Positions 23,621 through 33,445 of a stretch of DNA of 64,000 nt are shown here, piece after piece. Numbering within the stretch: position 1 is the first letter of the stretch; each line of letters starts with the position of its first letter. Below the pieces are notes generated by a model. It did not search any database and had not been told where the DNA came from. It saw nothing but the letters and a program-made list of their open reading frames with translations. The stretch covers positions 249,554 to 313,553 of the forward strand of contig NW_003314384.1 of the NCBI RefSeq assembly GCF_000143415.4, written 5' to 3'. Origin of the DNA: Selaginella moellendorffii. Taxonomy: Eukaryota; Streptophyta; Lycopodiopsida; Selaginellales; Selaginellaceae. The position numbers and the translations under genes are program-made.

Positions 23621-23897
23621 CTAGCAAATAGTATCTAAACAGCACCATGACGAGAACAAAGACTCTAGCACGACTCCTTTTACCATTAAGAAATGATACT
23701 AGAAAGAATCTAGCATATTCTCTCCTGAAAAAAGAATCTTCTATTAGCATATTCTCTAGAAAAGAATCTAGGTTTTCCATCGGCTCTTCTCCTACCTCTT
23801 GCTGGATCTTTGCTTGTAAGCGTTTGATAGCAGCTGGTAGCACGAAGATCTCGCGGGCTGGAGCTTGACAATCTGATCGGCAGCATACTCCCCTCTC
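23621..23897. pseudogene. Right copy of the duplicated boundary: O-fucosyltransferase 5' remnant next to PPR 3' end
   Basis: On the minus strand, 23621-23700 reads as a degenerate version of the first 23 codons of the O-fucosyltransferase gene (ATGGTAAAAGGAGTC against ATGGCAAAGAAGAGAGGC, then CTTTGTTCTCGTCATGG), with a frameshift and an early stop. It is followed by the spacer block AGAAAAGAATCTAG and by the true 3' end of the PPR gene. It is the direct repeat of 11268-11500. Confidence 0.8.
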
Positions 23898-25588
23898 TCG
23901 ACATCCCCGTGCATTCTACACGCACCCAGCACGATCGTCCACGCCACACCGTCGGGAAGAAAGGGCATGCTCTCGAGGAGCTCCTGGGCCTCTCTCACGC
24001 GGCCGCTCCTCCCAAACGCGTCCACAATGCAGCAGTAGTGGTCCACCAGCGGCGCAATCCAGTGATCCGTGCACATCGACACAAAGTGGTGCTTTCCAAT
24101 CTCGACGAGGCCGCCATGGCTGCAAGCGCCGAGAATCCCGATGAAGGCCACATCGTCAACAGGAATTCCTCCCAGGTTCATCAAATGGTAGAGCTCCAGA
24201 GCCTCGTTGCAATGCCCATTTTGGGCATAGGATGCTATCATACACGACCAGGTGACCAAGCTCTGTCCAGGCATTCTCTCAAAGAGTTCTTTTGCTCGAT
24301 CGACGCTCCCGCTAACAGCATAGGCTCCTGCGAGAGCGGTCCATGCGACAACATCCCACTGCGGCATCCGATCAAAAATCTCTTTTACAAGCACCAGATG
24401 CCCGTTTTGCGCATGTATATCGAGCAGAGCCGTCCACGACACAACGTTCCTCTGCGGCATAGCCTCAAACAGCGATTTTGCTTCCTCCAAGTGCTTCTTT
24501 TGCGCGTATACGATCATCAAATTCCATGACACAAGGTTTCTCTTCGGCATTCTTACAAAGACGCTGCCTGCTTGATCCAAGCAGCCATTGTGGGCATACG
24601 CCTCCACCATGGTGCTCCACGCAACAACGTTGTGAAGAGGCATAGAATCAAACACGCTCTTGGCGCTGTTGACAAGCCCACAATCGCCATAAGCAGCCGC
24701 CATTGTTGTCCACGAAACTTGATCCTGCTCGGGCATCTCGTCAAAGTATCCCTTTGCATTCTGTAGATACCCCTTATGGGCATATCCCGCGATCATCCCA
24801 TTCCAAGTGATGGAGCTCCACTGGGGAATCTTCGCAAAAATAGCCTTAGCGTCTTCCAGATAGCCATCCTGGGCATACGAGGTGACCATGGCTGTCCAGG
24901 AGACAACGTTGCGCTCCGGCATCTCGTGAAAGAGCTTGCCTGCATCGGCAATCCGGCCACTCTCTGCATAGGCTTGGATGATCGCATTCATCGTCACCAC
25001 ATTCCACTGCGGCATCCGATCGAAAACATGCTTCGATTCCTCCTCGCTGCCTTCCTCCGCGTACATGGCAACGAGCGACGTCCACGAGATCACGTCCCGA
25101 ATTGGCATCCCATGAAAAAACTCCCTAGCGCCTTTGTGATCCCCACACTGGGCATATGCCGCCAACATTGCGTTCCCAGTAACGAGATTCTTCGTAGGCA
25201 TCGCATCGAAAATCTCTCTTGCCTCTCGGAGATAGGCGTACTGATTGTAGGCAGTGATCATTGCGGTGGCCGAGACAACATTTGCGGCGGGCATCAAGTC
25301 GAACACTCTGCGTGATTCTGATAGATACCCATTCTGGGCATATGCGGTGATCATGATAGTCCACGAGAATTCGTTGCGTGGAGCTGTGCCATCGAACACC
25401 ACTTGCGCGTCCTTGATGCTCCCGCACTTGCCGTACATCTCCACCAGAAGATTTGATAGAAAAACGTTCTTCTGGCAATACGGCCATTGCAAGATCTGGG
25501 AGTGGATGTGTCTTCCCTGCTTTAGATCCTTGAAGTTGCCGCAGGATTTCACTAAGCTCGCGAACACCGAGACCTCGGCTTGTTGCAT
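23792..25588 (-). CDS. Pentatricopeptide repeat protein, S-repeat-rich, PLS-E-like
   Basis: Single-exon gene of 598 residues, expected to act in RNA processing or editing in mitochondria or chloroplasts. After a start block (FASLVKSCGNFKDLKQGRHI) most of the protein is an array of short S-type repeats of about 31 residues with the theme NVVSWTAMVTSYAQDGYLEDA. It ends in an E1-like block: ILGACSHGGLVEIGKHHF, HYCCIVDAFGRSGRVREAQE and GVAWTIVLGACRMHGDVERG. No DYW deaminase follows. One repeat (NLVSWNLMIVYAQ) lacks a residue. Any editing role would need a DYW partner, which is an inference. The gene lies 58 bp downstream of a second PPR gene on the same strand. Confidence 0.9.
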   Translation of the reverse strand: MQQAEVSVFASLVKSCGNFKDLKQGRHIHSQILQWPYCQKNVFLSNLLVEMYGKCGSIKDAQVVFDGTAPRNEFSWTIMITAYAQNGYLSESRRVFDLMPAANVVSATAMITAYNQYAYLREAREIFDAMPTKNLVTGNAMLAAYAQCGDHKGAREFFHGMPIRDVISWTSLVAMYAEEGSEEESKHVFDRMPQWNVVTMNAIIQAYAESGRIADAGKLFHEMPERNVVSWTAMVTSYAQDGYLEDAKAIFAKIPQWSSITWNGMIAGYAHKGYLQNAKGYFDEMPEQDQVSWTTMAAAYGDCGLVNSAKSVFDSMPLHNVVAWSTMVEAYAHNGCLDQAGSVFVRMPKRNLVSWNLMIVYAQKKHLEEAKSLFEAMPQRNVVSWTALLDIHAQNGHLVLVKEIFDRMPQWDVVAWTALAGAYAVSGSVDRAKELFERMPGQSLVTWSCMIASYAQNGHCNEALELYHLMNLGGIPVDDVAFIGILGACSHGGLVEIGKHHFVSMCTDHWIAPLVDHYCCIVDAFGRSGRVREAQELLESMPFLPDGVAWTIVLGACRMHGDVERGEYAADQIVKLQPARSSCYQLLSNAYKQRSSKR

Positions 25589-25646
25589 CGACTCCTCTCT
25601 TCCGCCATAAGCCTAGCGATCCATTTCCGCAGAGTTTTGGTCGCTC

Positions 25647-27302
25647 TCAATCGCAATCAAGAGTAACGTGCTGCTTCGTCCGGAGCATACTCGCGAAGAG
25701 CACGTAATGCGCGGGATCGCTTTCCCCGATTTCAACGGCATGACGCGCTGCTCGAGTCGCCCTCTCGCGGTCGCTGTGAATTTTGCAAGCCGCGAGCAAG
25801 CAGTGCCAGTCCACATCATCCGGCATGAAGGGCATGCTCGCAATCAGCTCCTCCGCGTCTTCCAAGTGCCCAGATCGTCCCAATGCATCCACCAAGCAGC
25901 TGTAGTGAAGCTTAATGGGCGGTATGCCGTGGTCGCGAACCATGTCCAGGAACAGGCACCGCGCGGTAGCCACGGTACCGCCGTGGTTGCAGCCGAGCAG
26001 CAAGCACAGGAACGTCACGTCGTCGGGCCGTACACCGTGGTGCGCCATGAGCTGGAAGGCCTGGAGGGCGAGGGAGAAATGGCCGCTATCTCCGTACGCC
26101 CCCAGGAGGGTATTCCACGCCAGAATGTCCTGCGCGGGCATCCCCGCAAAAAAGCCGCCGACGACGCCCACATCCCCTTCGCGGGCATGAGCTGCCAGCA
26201 TGGTATTCCACGTAAGCACGTCCCACATGGGCATGCGCTGGAACATGGAGAGCGCGCCACGTGTATCCCTTGCCTGGGCATACGCGGCAAAGAGCGCATT
26301 CCACGCTACCACGTCGCGCCGCGGCATGCCGCAGTCAAACATGGCCTTCGCCTGCGGCACCTGCCCGTTCTGGGCATATGCCGCGAGCATCGCGTTGACC
26401 GTGTACTCGTCCTGCGACGGCATCTCCAGGAAGAGGTCGCGGGCAGCGTTGACCAGCCCGTGCCGGCCGTACGACACGAGCATGGCGGCCCACACGGCCA
26501 TGTCGCGCATGGGTATTCGATCAAACAGGGCTTTTGCGTGGCGGAGGTGAGCGGCGTGGGCGGAGGCGGCGAGGAGCGCGGTCCACGCCACCACGTCTCG
26601 GCCCGGCATCTCGTCAAACATGGTTTTGGCCTGGTCGAGATCGCCGGATTGTGCGATGGAGACGAGCATGCTCGTCCAAGACTGTGGGCTTCTCTCGGGA
26701 ACTGAGTCAAACATCGCCTTGGCAGTGGCTGCGAGGCCGAGCTGGTTGTAGGCGGCGATCATGGTGGCCCAGGTGACCGCGTCGTGCATCGGCATTCTCT
26801 CCGCCAGGATCTCCATCTCCTCCAGATGCCGTTTCTGGGCATACACCGCGACGAGAGTGTTCCACGACACGACGTTCTTGGGCACTCGATCGAATGTGCG
26901 TTTGGCCTCGTCGGCCATTCCCCGGCGCGAGAAGACCCCGATCATCACCGCCCCCGAGACAATGTCCGGGTCGGGCATTTTCCGGAAGATGAGCGTCGCC
27001 TCCACGAAGCGCTGGTTGTGGACGCAAGCGGCGAGCATCATCGTCCACGAGTAGCTGTTCTTGAGGGCGATGGAGTCGAACACCTGGATCGCGTCGTCGA
27101 TGCTGCCGTAGCGGCCATACATCTGGATGAGCACATTGGAAAGATAGATCCCGGCGTTCCCCTTGAAGAGAGTGTGGCGAGCGGTGATGAGAGCGTGGAC
27201 GCTCCGGAGCTGCGAGACGCTCTTGCAAGATCGAACGAGACCCGCCCATTCCTCCACGCTCAGCAGCTTCCTAACGACCATTCCATGGATTGAACCATTC
27301 AA
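25647..27302 (-). CDS. Pentatricopeptide repeat protein, S-repeat-rich, PLS-E-like
   Basis: Single-exon gene of 551 residues with the same design as its downstream neighbour. An opening block (WAGLVRSCKSVSQLRSVHAL) is followed by about a dozen S-type repeats such as DVVAWTALLAASAHAAHLRHA. The E-like C-terminus includes LLLGCNHGGTVATARCLF, HYSCLVDALGRSGHLEDAEE and WHCLLAACKIHSDRERATRA. It ends HVTLDCD without a DYW domain. Organelle RNA binding is inferred from the family. It could be an older tandem duplicate of the adjacent PPR, since order and architecture agree, but the repeats have diverged. GC content looks higher than in the neighbour. Confidence 0.9.
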   Translation of the reverse strand: MNGSIHGMVVRKLLSVEEWAGLVRSCKSVSQLRSVHALITARHTLFKGNAGIYLSNVLIQMYGRYGSIDDAIQVFDSIALKNSYSWTMMLAACVHNQRFVEATLIFRKMPDPDIVSGAVMIGVFSRRGMADEAKRTFDRVPKNVVSWNTLVAVYAQKRHLEEMEILAERMPMHDAVTWATMIAAYNQLGLAATAKAMFDSVPERSPQSWTSMLVSIAQSGDLDQAKTMFDEMPGRDVVAWTALLAASAHAAHLRHAKALFDRIPMRDMAVWAAMLVSYGRHGLVNAARDLFLEMPSQDEYTVNAMLAAYAQNGQVPQAKAMFDCGMPRRDVVAWNALFAAYAQARDTRGALSMFQRMPMWDVLTWNTMLAAHAREGDVGVVGGFFAGMPAQDILAWNTLLGAYGDSGHFSLALQAFQLMAHHGVRPDDVTFLCLLLGCNHGGTVATARCLFLDMVRDHGIPPIKLHYSCLVDALGRSGHLEDAEELIASMPFMPDDVDWHCLLAACKIHSDRERATRAARHAVEIGESDPAHYVLFASMLRTKQHVTLDCD

Positions 27303-27542
27303 ACCCTAGAAACCGCCCCGGGAATATTCTCTTTGAATTTGGGTTCTTCTTCTTCTTCTTTGCCCCGCCGGGATCGAGCGCATCGGTCGCGGTCGTCGGC
27401 TTTCTTTTTTGTTTAGATTTTTTTTTTGCTGCTCACCACGCGCATGGTGTCCCCTGTTTCGCCTCGCCCACCCAAAATCGCGCTTTGATCGAAGAACAGG
27501 GCGGAAAATTGTCGAGGCGATCTATAGGTAGATCGATCGATC

Positions 27543-29080
27543 ATGGCAGTAGCGAGCGGCAGCTTTGCATTCCAATCGGTACAAGCATGGGATTTTTCTG
27601 GGGCGACCCCTAATTCTTGTGGTTTGGCAGGGATACATCAAGAGCGCGAGAGGGGTGAAGCTCTTCACTTGTAGCTGGCTTCCTGCCAACCAGGAAGTGA
27701 AAGCTCTCGTTTTCCTCTGCCATGGTGAGTCCGTTCTTAAATCTTTTGATTTCTTTTTCCTGAGTGGAGTGAATCGTGGCTAGGCTATGGAGTCGAGTGT
27801 AGCATCTTCATGCGAGGCACGGGGACGAGATTGGCACAGGCAGGCTACGCGGTCTTTGGGATCGACTATGAAGGCCACGGCAAATCGGAGGGAGCTGTGT
27901 GCCTTGTGGAGAGATTCTCGGACGTGGTGGACGATTGCAGCTCCTACTTTCGATCCATTCGAGGTAACTAGAACGCTCTTGGATCGATTTCTCATGATCG
28001 GACGCATGTAGAGATGCCCGATTACAAGAACAAGGCGAGGTTTCTGTATGGCGAATCCATGGGTGGAGCAGTGGCGCTCTTGATCCACAGGAAGGAGCCA
28101 ATGGATTGGAACGGAGCCGTTCTTGTCGCTCCGATGTGCAAGGTCAACTCTTCCCCTCTCTCCATCGCTCCGCTCGAATCGTTTCACTGTTTCTTTATCG
28201 TTCCTGTTTCTTCGGCAACGATTTCTCGCGAACTGTTCCTCGTTTCTTGCTGACTTTTTGGTATTCGTTTCTTGTGCTTTGTTTTTGTCACAGATCTCCG
28301 AGAAACTCAAGCCACACCCAGTGATCGTGAGCATCCTCACGCGACTGTCTCCACTGATCAAGTCGTGGAAGATCGTTCCCAGCAAAAACATCATTGACCA
28401 CGCCTTCAAGGACCCCATCAAGAGAGACGAGGTATGATATCGATGGGTGATCCTTTTTCTCTCACAACTAAAACACGATCATGAACAGATAAGAGCAAAT
28501 CCGTACGTATACCAAGACAAGCCGCGGGTCCAGACGGCGCTACAGATGATGGTAGCGAGCACAGACCTGGAACAGAGATTGGACGAGGTACGTACGCATA
28601 ACTGCGCTTCACTCTCCTCGACTTGGATTGCTTTCCCTGTATGCTGGAGTAGCAGATTGATGGAAACTGTTTGGAATTGATGGACTAGCGCTGGATTGCG
28701 AATTGATGGACTAGCGAGCTGACGCCGTGGTTTGGCTGCGTGTCTGTTTCACGCAGGTCACATTTCCATTCCTCGTCGTTCATGGGGAAGAAGACACAGT
28801 CACGGACCCCGCGTGTAGCGTGGAGCTACACAAGCGCGCGCGGAGCACTGACAAGACGCTCAATCTCTACCCGGAGATGTGGCATGGCCTCACCGTGGGT
28901 GAATCCGACGAGAACATCGAGCGCGTCTTCGCGGACATCGTGGCGTGGTTGAATCTTCGCAGCCCGGCCGGGGCGCTGACCGCCAAGACCTTGCAGCAAT
29001 CCGACCTCAAGATGGTCATCGACGACCACAAGTTGACCGCGTCCAATGGTGTTTGTAATAATAACCATTCTTTCAATTAA
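27543..29080 (+). CDS. Monoacylglycerol-lipase/caffeoylshikimate-esterase-like alpha/beta hydrolase
   Basis: Serine hydrolase of the plant MAGL family, which cleaves monoacylglycerols, lysophospholipids or, in one member, caffeoyl shikimate. Seven exons join in frame: 27543-27578, 27631-27724, 27784-27963, 28012-28142, 28294-28431, 28489-28587 and 28757-29080. The motifs are ALVFLCHGYG (oxyanion region), VFGIDYEGHGKSEG, the nucleophile elbow LYGESMGG, the acid region VVHGEEDTVTDP and the histidine in MWHGLTVGE, so the triad is complete. The first exon (MAVASGSFAFQS) is short and its splice is my inference; a start further downstream is possible. The substrate cannot be told from sequence. Confidence 0.88.
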
Positions 29081-29188
29081 GAGAAAACTCCACTTGACTA
29101 TATTCGAACGCCGGACCTTCATAAAACTCTGCCGCCCTAATCTAGATTGCTTGTCGCCGTTGGATCTAGGTCAGCATTTTGGTGTTCA

Positions 29189-29199
29189 GGTTTAGGGTT
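29189..29199 (+). promoter_or_regulatory. Telo-box-like motif upstream of RPL35A
   Basis: GGTTTAGGGTT, about 30 bp before the start codon. Telo-box (AAACCCTA) elements are well known in promoters of plant ribosomal protein genes. Confidence 0.6.
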
Positions 29200-29225
29200 C
29201 TTCAGTGTTTTGCGAGGCGGCGACG

Positions 29226-29738
29226 ATGGGCAAGGGCGAGCCGATCAGGTGCGATGCTTGCGATCTTTAGCTGCGGCTGTGTGGATTGATTTGGATCTTT
29301 CAGGCTTTACGTTCCGGCGACGATTCTGGGATACAAGCGGTGAGTGTTTTGGTTGTCGCGCATTCGCGGCTGGAATTCACGGTGCTTTCTCTGTTGCTAG
29401 ATCCAAGTCGAACCAGTATCCCAACACCTCGCTCCTCCAGATCCAGGGAGTGAACACCAAGGAGGAAGTGGCGTGGTACCAAGGCAAGAGGCTCGCCTAC
29501 ATCTACAAGGCCAAGACCAAGAAGAATGGCTCGCTCTACCGATGCATGTGGGGACGTGTGACGAGGCCTCACGGGACCAGCGGCGTCGTGCGCGCCAAGT
29601 TCCGCAGGAATCTCCCTCCAAAGTCTCTGGTAAGTTTCTCGCGGGGATTTTTCTGCGTTTCTTTTGTGGAACTTGTTTCTTACATTGCAATCGTAGGGTG
29701 GAAGAGTCCGGGTTTTCATGTACCCCAGCCGGATCTAA
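29226..29738 (+). CDS. RPL35A: 60S ribosomal protein L35A (eL33)
   Basis: Cytosolic large-subunit ribosomal protein. Four exons read MGKGEPIR, then [12 protein letters not shown], the main exon [20 protein letters not shown] through [16 protein letters not shown], and the last exon [13 protein letters not shown] followed by a stop at 29736. AYIYKAKTK and WGRVTRPHG are family signatures. About 110 residues, the normal eL33 length. Exon 1 is very short, so an annotation pipeline could miss it. Confidence 0.95.
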
Positions 29739-30093
29739 GCTTGCTTTTGACTTATCCAACTAAGGATTGCTGTTTTTCCCAAACCCGGATAAGATAAGTT
29801 CGTTCGTTCCTAGATTCTTGTTGTGGTTTCTGGGATGTTTGTATTCTTTTGGAATCGCTGGAGAGGTCTCCAACCCCTCGGAAACACAAATTTCATGGTC
29901 TGGCAGGTCGGCAGCGCTTACAGAAAAAAATTTGCGCGTGAGTGCACCAATCCACTAAAAGCAAGCTTGGTGTGTCTATCTACTAAACAGTACCTCCCAG
30001 TCGCGAGCAATATATAAAGTGGTGAGTTCACAGGCTTTCTTGACTTGAGTCACTCACTGAAACGCTCGCTGCTCCTTTCTTTCAGGAGAGACG
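29739..30093. other. Intergenic with TATA box of the glycine-rich gene
   Basis: Holds the 3' UTR of RPL35A and the promoter and 5' UTR of the next gene. TATATAAA at 30011-30018 lies about 75 bp before the next start codon, a plausible core promoter. Nothing else is evident. Confidence 0.55.
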
Positions 30094-30549
30094 ATGACAC
30101 TGCTCGTAAGAACACTGGCTCTGCTCTTGATGCTGCTCTCGTTGCTGCTCGTCCAAGCGTTTGGGAACGACATAGGCTCCAAGCCGCGCGGTGGCCGCCG
30201 TGAGCTCATGTTTCGGAGGCCGGGTTATGGCTACGGCCCCGGGTATGGAGCTGGAGCCGGGATGGGAGGGCCCGGCTATGGCGGAGGATACGGCAGCGGT
30301 GGTGGCTATGGAGGCTATGGAGGAAGTAGGCCTGGTTATGGGACTGGAAGATCCGGTGCTCCTCCGTCGCTTCCTCGACTCCAGCCACCCCCTCCTGGCC
30401 TCCCTGGAGCTTTCCCCGGTCCGGCGATAGCGGTAGAACCCAACGAGATCGGCGACAAGAAGTTCGTGGTGTCGTCATCTAGGCTCGTTGCTCCAGCTCC
30501 AGCTCCAGTCCCAGCTTTGCGGGAAGAAGTATCGTCCAGCCGAGGGTAA
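30094..30549 (+). CDS. Secreted glycine/tyrosine-rich protein
   Basis: Single-exon, 151 residues. MTLLVRTLALLLMLLSLLLVQ is a strong signal peptide. The mature part has a GYGPGYGAGAGMGGPGYGG-type Gly/Tyr block (about residues 44-87), then a Pro-rich stretch (LQPPPPGLPGAFPGP) and a C-terminal tail with APAPAPVPA. This is the composition of cell-wall glycine-rich proteins. No exact orthologue is recognised. A TATA box and short leader upstream support expression. Confidence 0.75.
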   Translation: MTLLVRTLALLLMLLSLLLVQAFGNDIGSKPRGGRRELMFRRPGYGYGPGYGAGAGMGGPGYGGGYGSGGGYGGYGGSRPGYGTGRSGAPPSLPRLQPPPPGLPGAFPGPAIAVEPNEIGDKKFVVSSSRLVAPAPAPVPALREEVSSSRG

Positions 30550-30935
30550 TCGGCCTATTAAGTTTGCGGGGCCTGTGGTTTCGTTTTAGCCGAGACGAGC
30601 CAGGAAACAAAGGCTGTGTTGATCTAAGTAAGAATAAACTTCCAAAGCTTTAAACGAGGCAAGCTCGCATAGATGGAAAGGTATGGTTTGTTTTTCCTCG
30701 AGCGTTGCTCCTCGTGGTTTATTTCCAATGGCGGCGAGTTGCGTGGAATACAGGTGTAAAACATGCATGTTCCCGGGAGGAACACATTTTCCTTCGATTC
30801 TAAATATAAGTAGCTTTGAATCCAGATTAAAAGCTGGGAGATTTCGCTGACACTGTCAAACCCACCACCTTTCTTAAGCGAACTGACTGATTGGTAGAAT
30901 TCCTGTTCGTTTCTTCTTGGGTAAAAGCCAGGGGA
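30550..30935. other. Intergenic between convergent genes, no gene seen
   Basis: 386 bp between the glycine-rich gene stop and the SWEET stop. Likely two 3' UTRs, with no motif of note. Confidence 0.5.
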
Positions 30936-32085
30936 TCAAGCTGGAGAGGATTGATCGTCCATGTTTTTGATTGGCTTCTCGTCAGCCAGTCTTGATTCCA
31001 TGGTGGTGGTGGTGTTGCTTACAGTGCAAGCTCTCGGGATGTTGCTGAGGGCCTCGATCTTTTGCATCTCCAGATCGTCGGTGGCATCCGTCGCTGCCGC
31101 CGCCTTCTTCTTCTTGCTCGCGTTTCTGTAGAAGAGATAGAGCAAGACCTGGGCGATGGCGAGGAGCGATCCAAGCGCGCTAGGAATCTACATTCATGCC
31201 AAAACTTAGCGGACAAGAAGCAAGAGAGGCGATGAGATTACCCCGATGAAGATGTCGCGAGAGAAGAAGGAATAGGCCGACCAGAGCGAAGCATTGACGG
31301 CGAGAAAGGCCGAGAGCGTGATGGGCATAAACTCCACATTCTTGGTGCGAATCACCATTCTCTGGCAAGAACAAAGAAAGGTCACATCATGTACTAGTCC
31401 AAGATCTTTGGTTCTTTCATCTTGGGCTTACCATGACTGAGAGTGGAGCAGCGTACATTGAGATGGCCACGGCGGAACACATCGATCCCACCAGCATCAC
31501 CCGGAGCTTGCCATGCGAGAGGAGCATAGTGAGAAGCACCGCCACGCCAAACACCGCCAGATCGAGCAACACTAGCTTCACCGTCTTGATCTGGATTCAA
31601 GAAAATTTACGGGATAGATAGAATGAGAGATAGATCTCACCCGGCTAAACTTGGTAGCGTACGTGATGAAGATGGCGAGGTAGGTGGCCTCGAAGGTGAT
31701 GCCAACGATGTTGATGGTGATGATAAGCATGCCGTTTGGGCGGATGCAACCATAGTAGAGGCCCAAGAGCACCGTCAGGAGCGTGCAAACGTAAGGGAGA
31801 GCCGAGAAGCACTCGGTGGATTTCTTCTTGAAGATGTACCAGAATGTAGGCCTGGAGGAATGAAAGTGGTCAGGATAAGAAGATGAGGATATGGAGCAAT
31901 GGATTCAGAGTCTCAAGTCCACTGGAAGAATCAGAGCATTCACTTACACTGGCGATGCGTACGCCATGATCGAGGTAATGTTTCCTGGCAAAGAGAATAG
32001 AGATTTTCCAAGCAAACTTTAGCGGCATTGAAGGCGTTTGCATCGACTAACCAATTATGCCGATGATGACCGCGACGTCGGCCAT
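30936..32085 (-). CDS. SWEET: SWEET-family bidirectional sugar transporter
   Basis: Seven-helix membrane uniporter for sugars, made of two MtN3/saliva triple-helix bundles. It starts MADVAVIIGIIGNITSIMAYASPV across two splice sites, then PTFWYIFKKKSTECFSALPY with CTLLTVLLGLYYG (first bundle). The second bundle includes MLVGSMCSAVAISMYAAPLSVM, VEFMPITLSAFLAVNASLW and DIFIGIPSALGSLLAIAQVL. The ProxxTrp and YAAPLSVM motifs are family signatures. The long hydrophilic C-tail has a Lys/Ala-rich stretch (KKKKAAAA). About six exons. Clade and substrate (glucose or sucrose) cannot be decided from motifs alone. Confidence 0.93.
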
Positions 32086-33343
32086 GGCGGTGGAGTGAGA
32101 GTTTCTTCTTCTTCCAAGGATCCTCACTCTCTACTCAAAAGATGTCCCCTCCAGCTCCAGGAGCTTTCCAATGATCATAAACTTTAATTGACCCGCTCAA
32201 CCGGTACCAGAAGAGCGATCTTGGAATGAAATCTTAGTGCTTGGAGAGCAAGCAAATGTGCTGCTCCTCCTCTTCCTCTTCCTTTTGTCAATGACATGAA
32301 ACTCTGGCTAAGAAGCAAAGAGAGAAAAGAACTTGTTCTAGAGGATTTGAGAGAGAGAGAAGAAGAAGAAAAGTGTGTGTTCAAGGTGACAACAACACTC
32401 ACGCAAGCGTCCAAGCTAGCAGTTGCTCAACAAAACAAAGGAGTGTTATTTAACCGCGCGAGTGCGAGCCTCTGGGAGTAATTAACACTGCTTCACTTCC
32501 ACATTACTTCCATCCAAGGTGGTAACTCTTTAAACGACAAGAGCAACTAAGGTGATGGATCCCAAACGCAACGCAGGAAAAGGCGGGGTCGAGAAGCTGG
32601 GCGTTAGACAAACTTTTCTCTCTTTTCTTGTGAGTGTGAGAGTATGTGTGTGTCTCTCACTCGCGAACACGGCACTGCCAAAAGAGATCAAACTAACTCT
32701 TCCTCATATCCAGCACTCCGACACTCGCTACCAATCTTTGCTCGAATCACTGAGGAGTGCGGACGAAAGAAAAACTAGAATCGCCCTTTATAGAATGAAC
32801 CAGCAGAGTTCGGTCCACTTTAGTGAGTGGCTGCATATGGCTGCATTACCAAGATCTGTAGACAATAATTCTCACAAGCTTCACCTCCATGGAACTATCC
32901 GAATCAGCCTCAACCATCTTGGTCGTCTTCGCAGCAACAGCCATCATGGCCCAGCAATTCCCAAACATCCTTGGCCACAGCAGCAGTCCAGTCCCGGCAA
33001 TCTTACGACCAACAGCAACAGCAGCAACCTTGGTAAATGGTACCTCAGGCGATTCATCAAGCAGCGGCAAAGTATGACACGGAATTTGTATACCATGTGG
33101 CGGCATGCCCTGGTCGCGCGACACGTGGCGCATCACGCGACCATATGAACGTGGGGCCATGTGTCCAAATCAACACTCCATGGGGATATCAATGTGACAT
33201 GGCTATGGCATGGGATGGCATTTGTGGCTGCCATCACATTCATCCCCATTCCTTTGACTTGGGTTAGTGTCAGTTTGAATTTTTTAGCATGTGCTTTCGA
33301 CTTTGACTCAGTCCACGGAATTGACAATAAGTATTTCTATGGG

Positions 33344-33445
33344 ATTGTAACTTGAGAGAATGCTGCCTTCCTCTTCACTCAGCCCCAAATAGAACTCTAT
33401 TTGGGGCTGAGTGAAGAGGAAGGCAGCATTCTCTCAAGTTACAAT
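33344..33445. repeat. Near-perfect palindrome: two 50-bp arms, 2-bp centre
   Basis: The arm 33344-33393 is the exact reverse complement of 33396-33445, checked base by base. The central two bases are A and C. A transcript would fold into a perfect 50-bp hairpin. Confidence 0.97.

Noticed and set aside
25668-26705. 345-codon plus-strand frame
   Set aside because: It is the antisense shadow of a PPR gene in a GC-rich stretch; its repeats mirror the PPR repeats.
32552-33148. 198-codon plus-strand frame next to SWEET
   Set aside because: The translation is without domain, signal or conserved motif and contains simple-sequence stretches. The CAG/CAA-rich part may be a relic, but nothing supports a gene.
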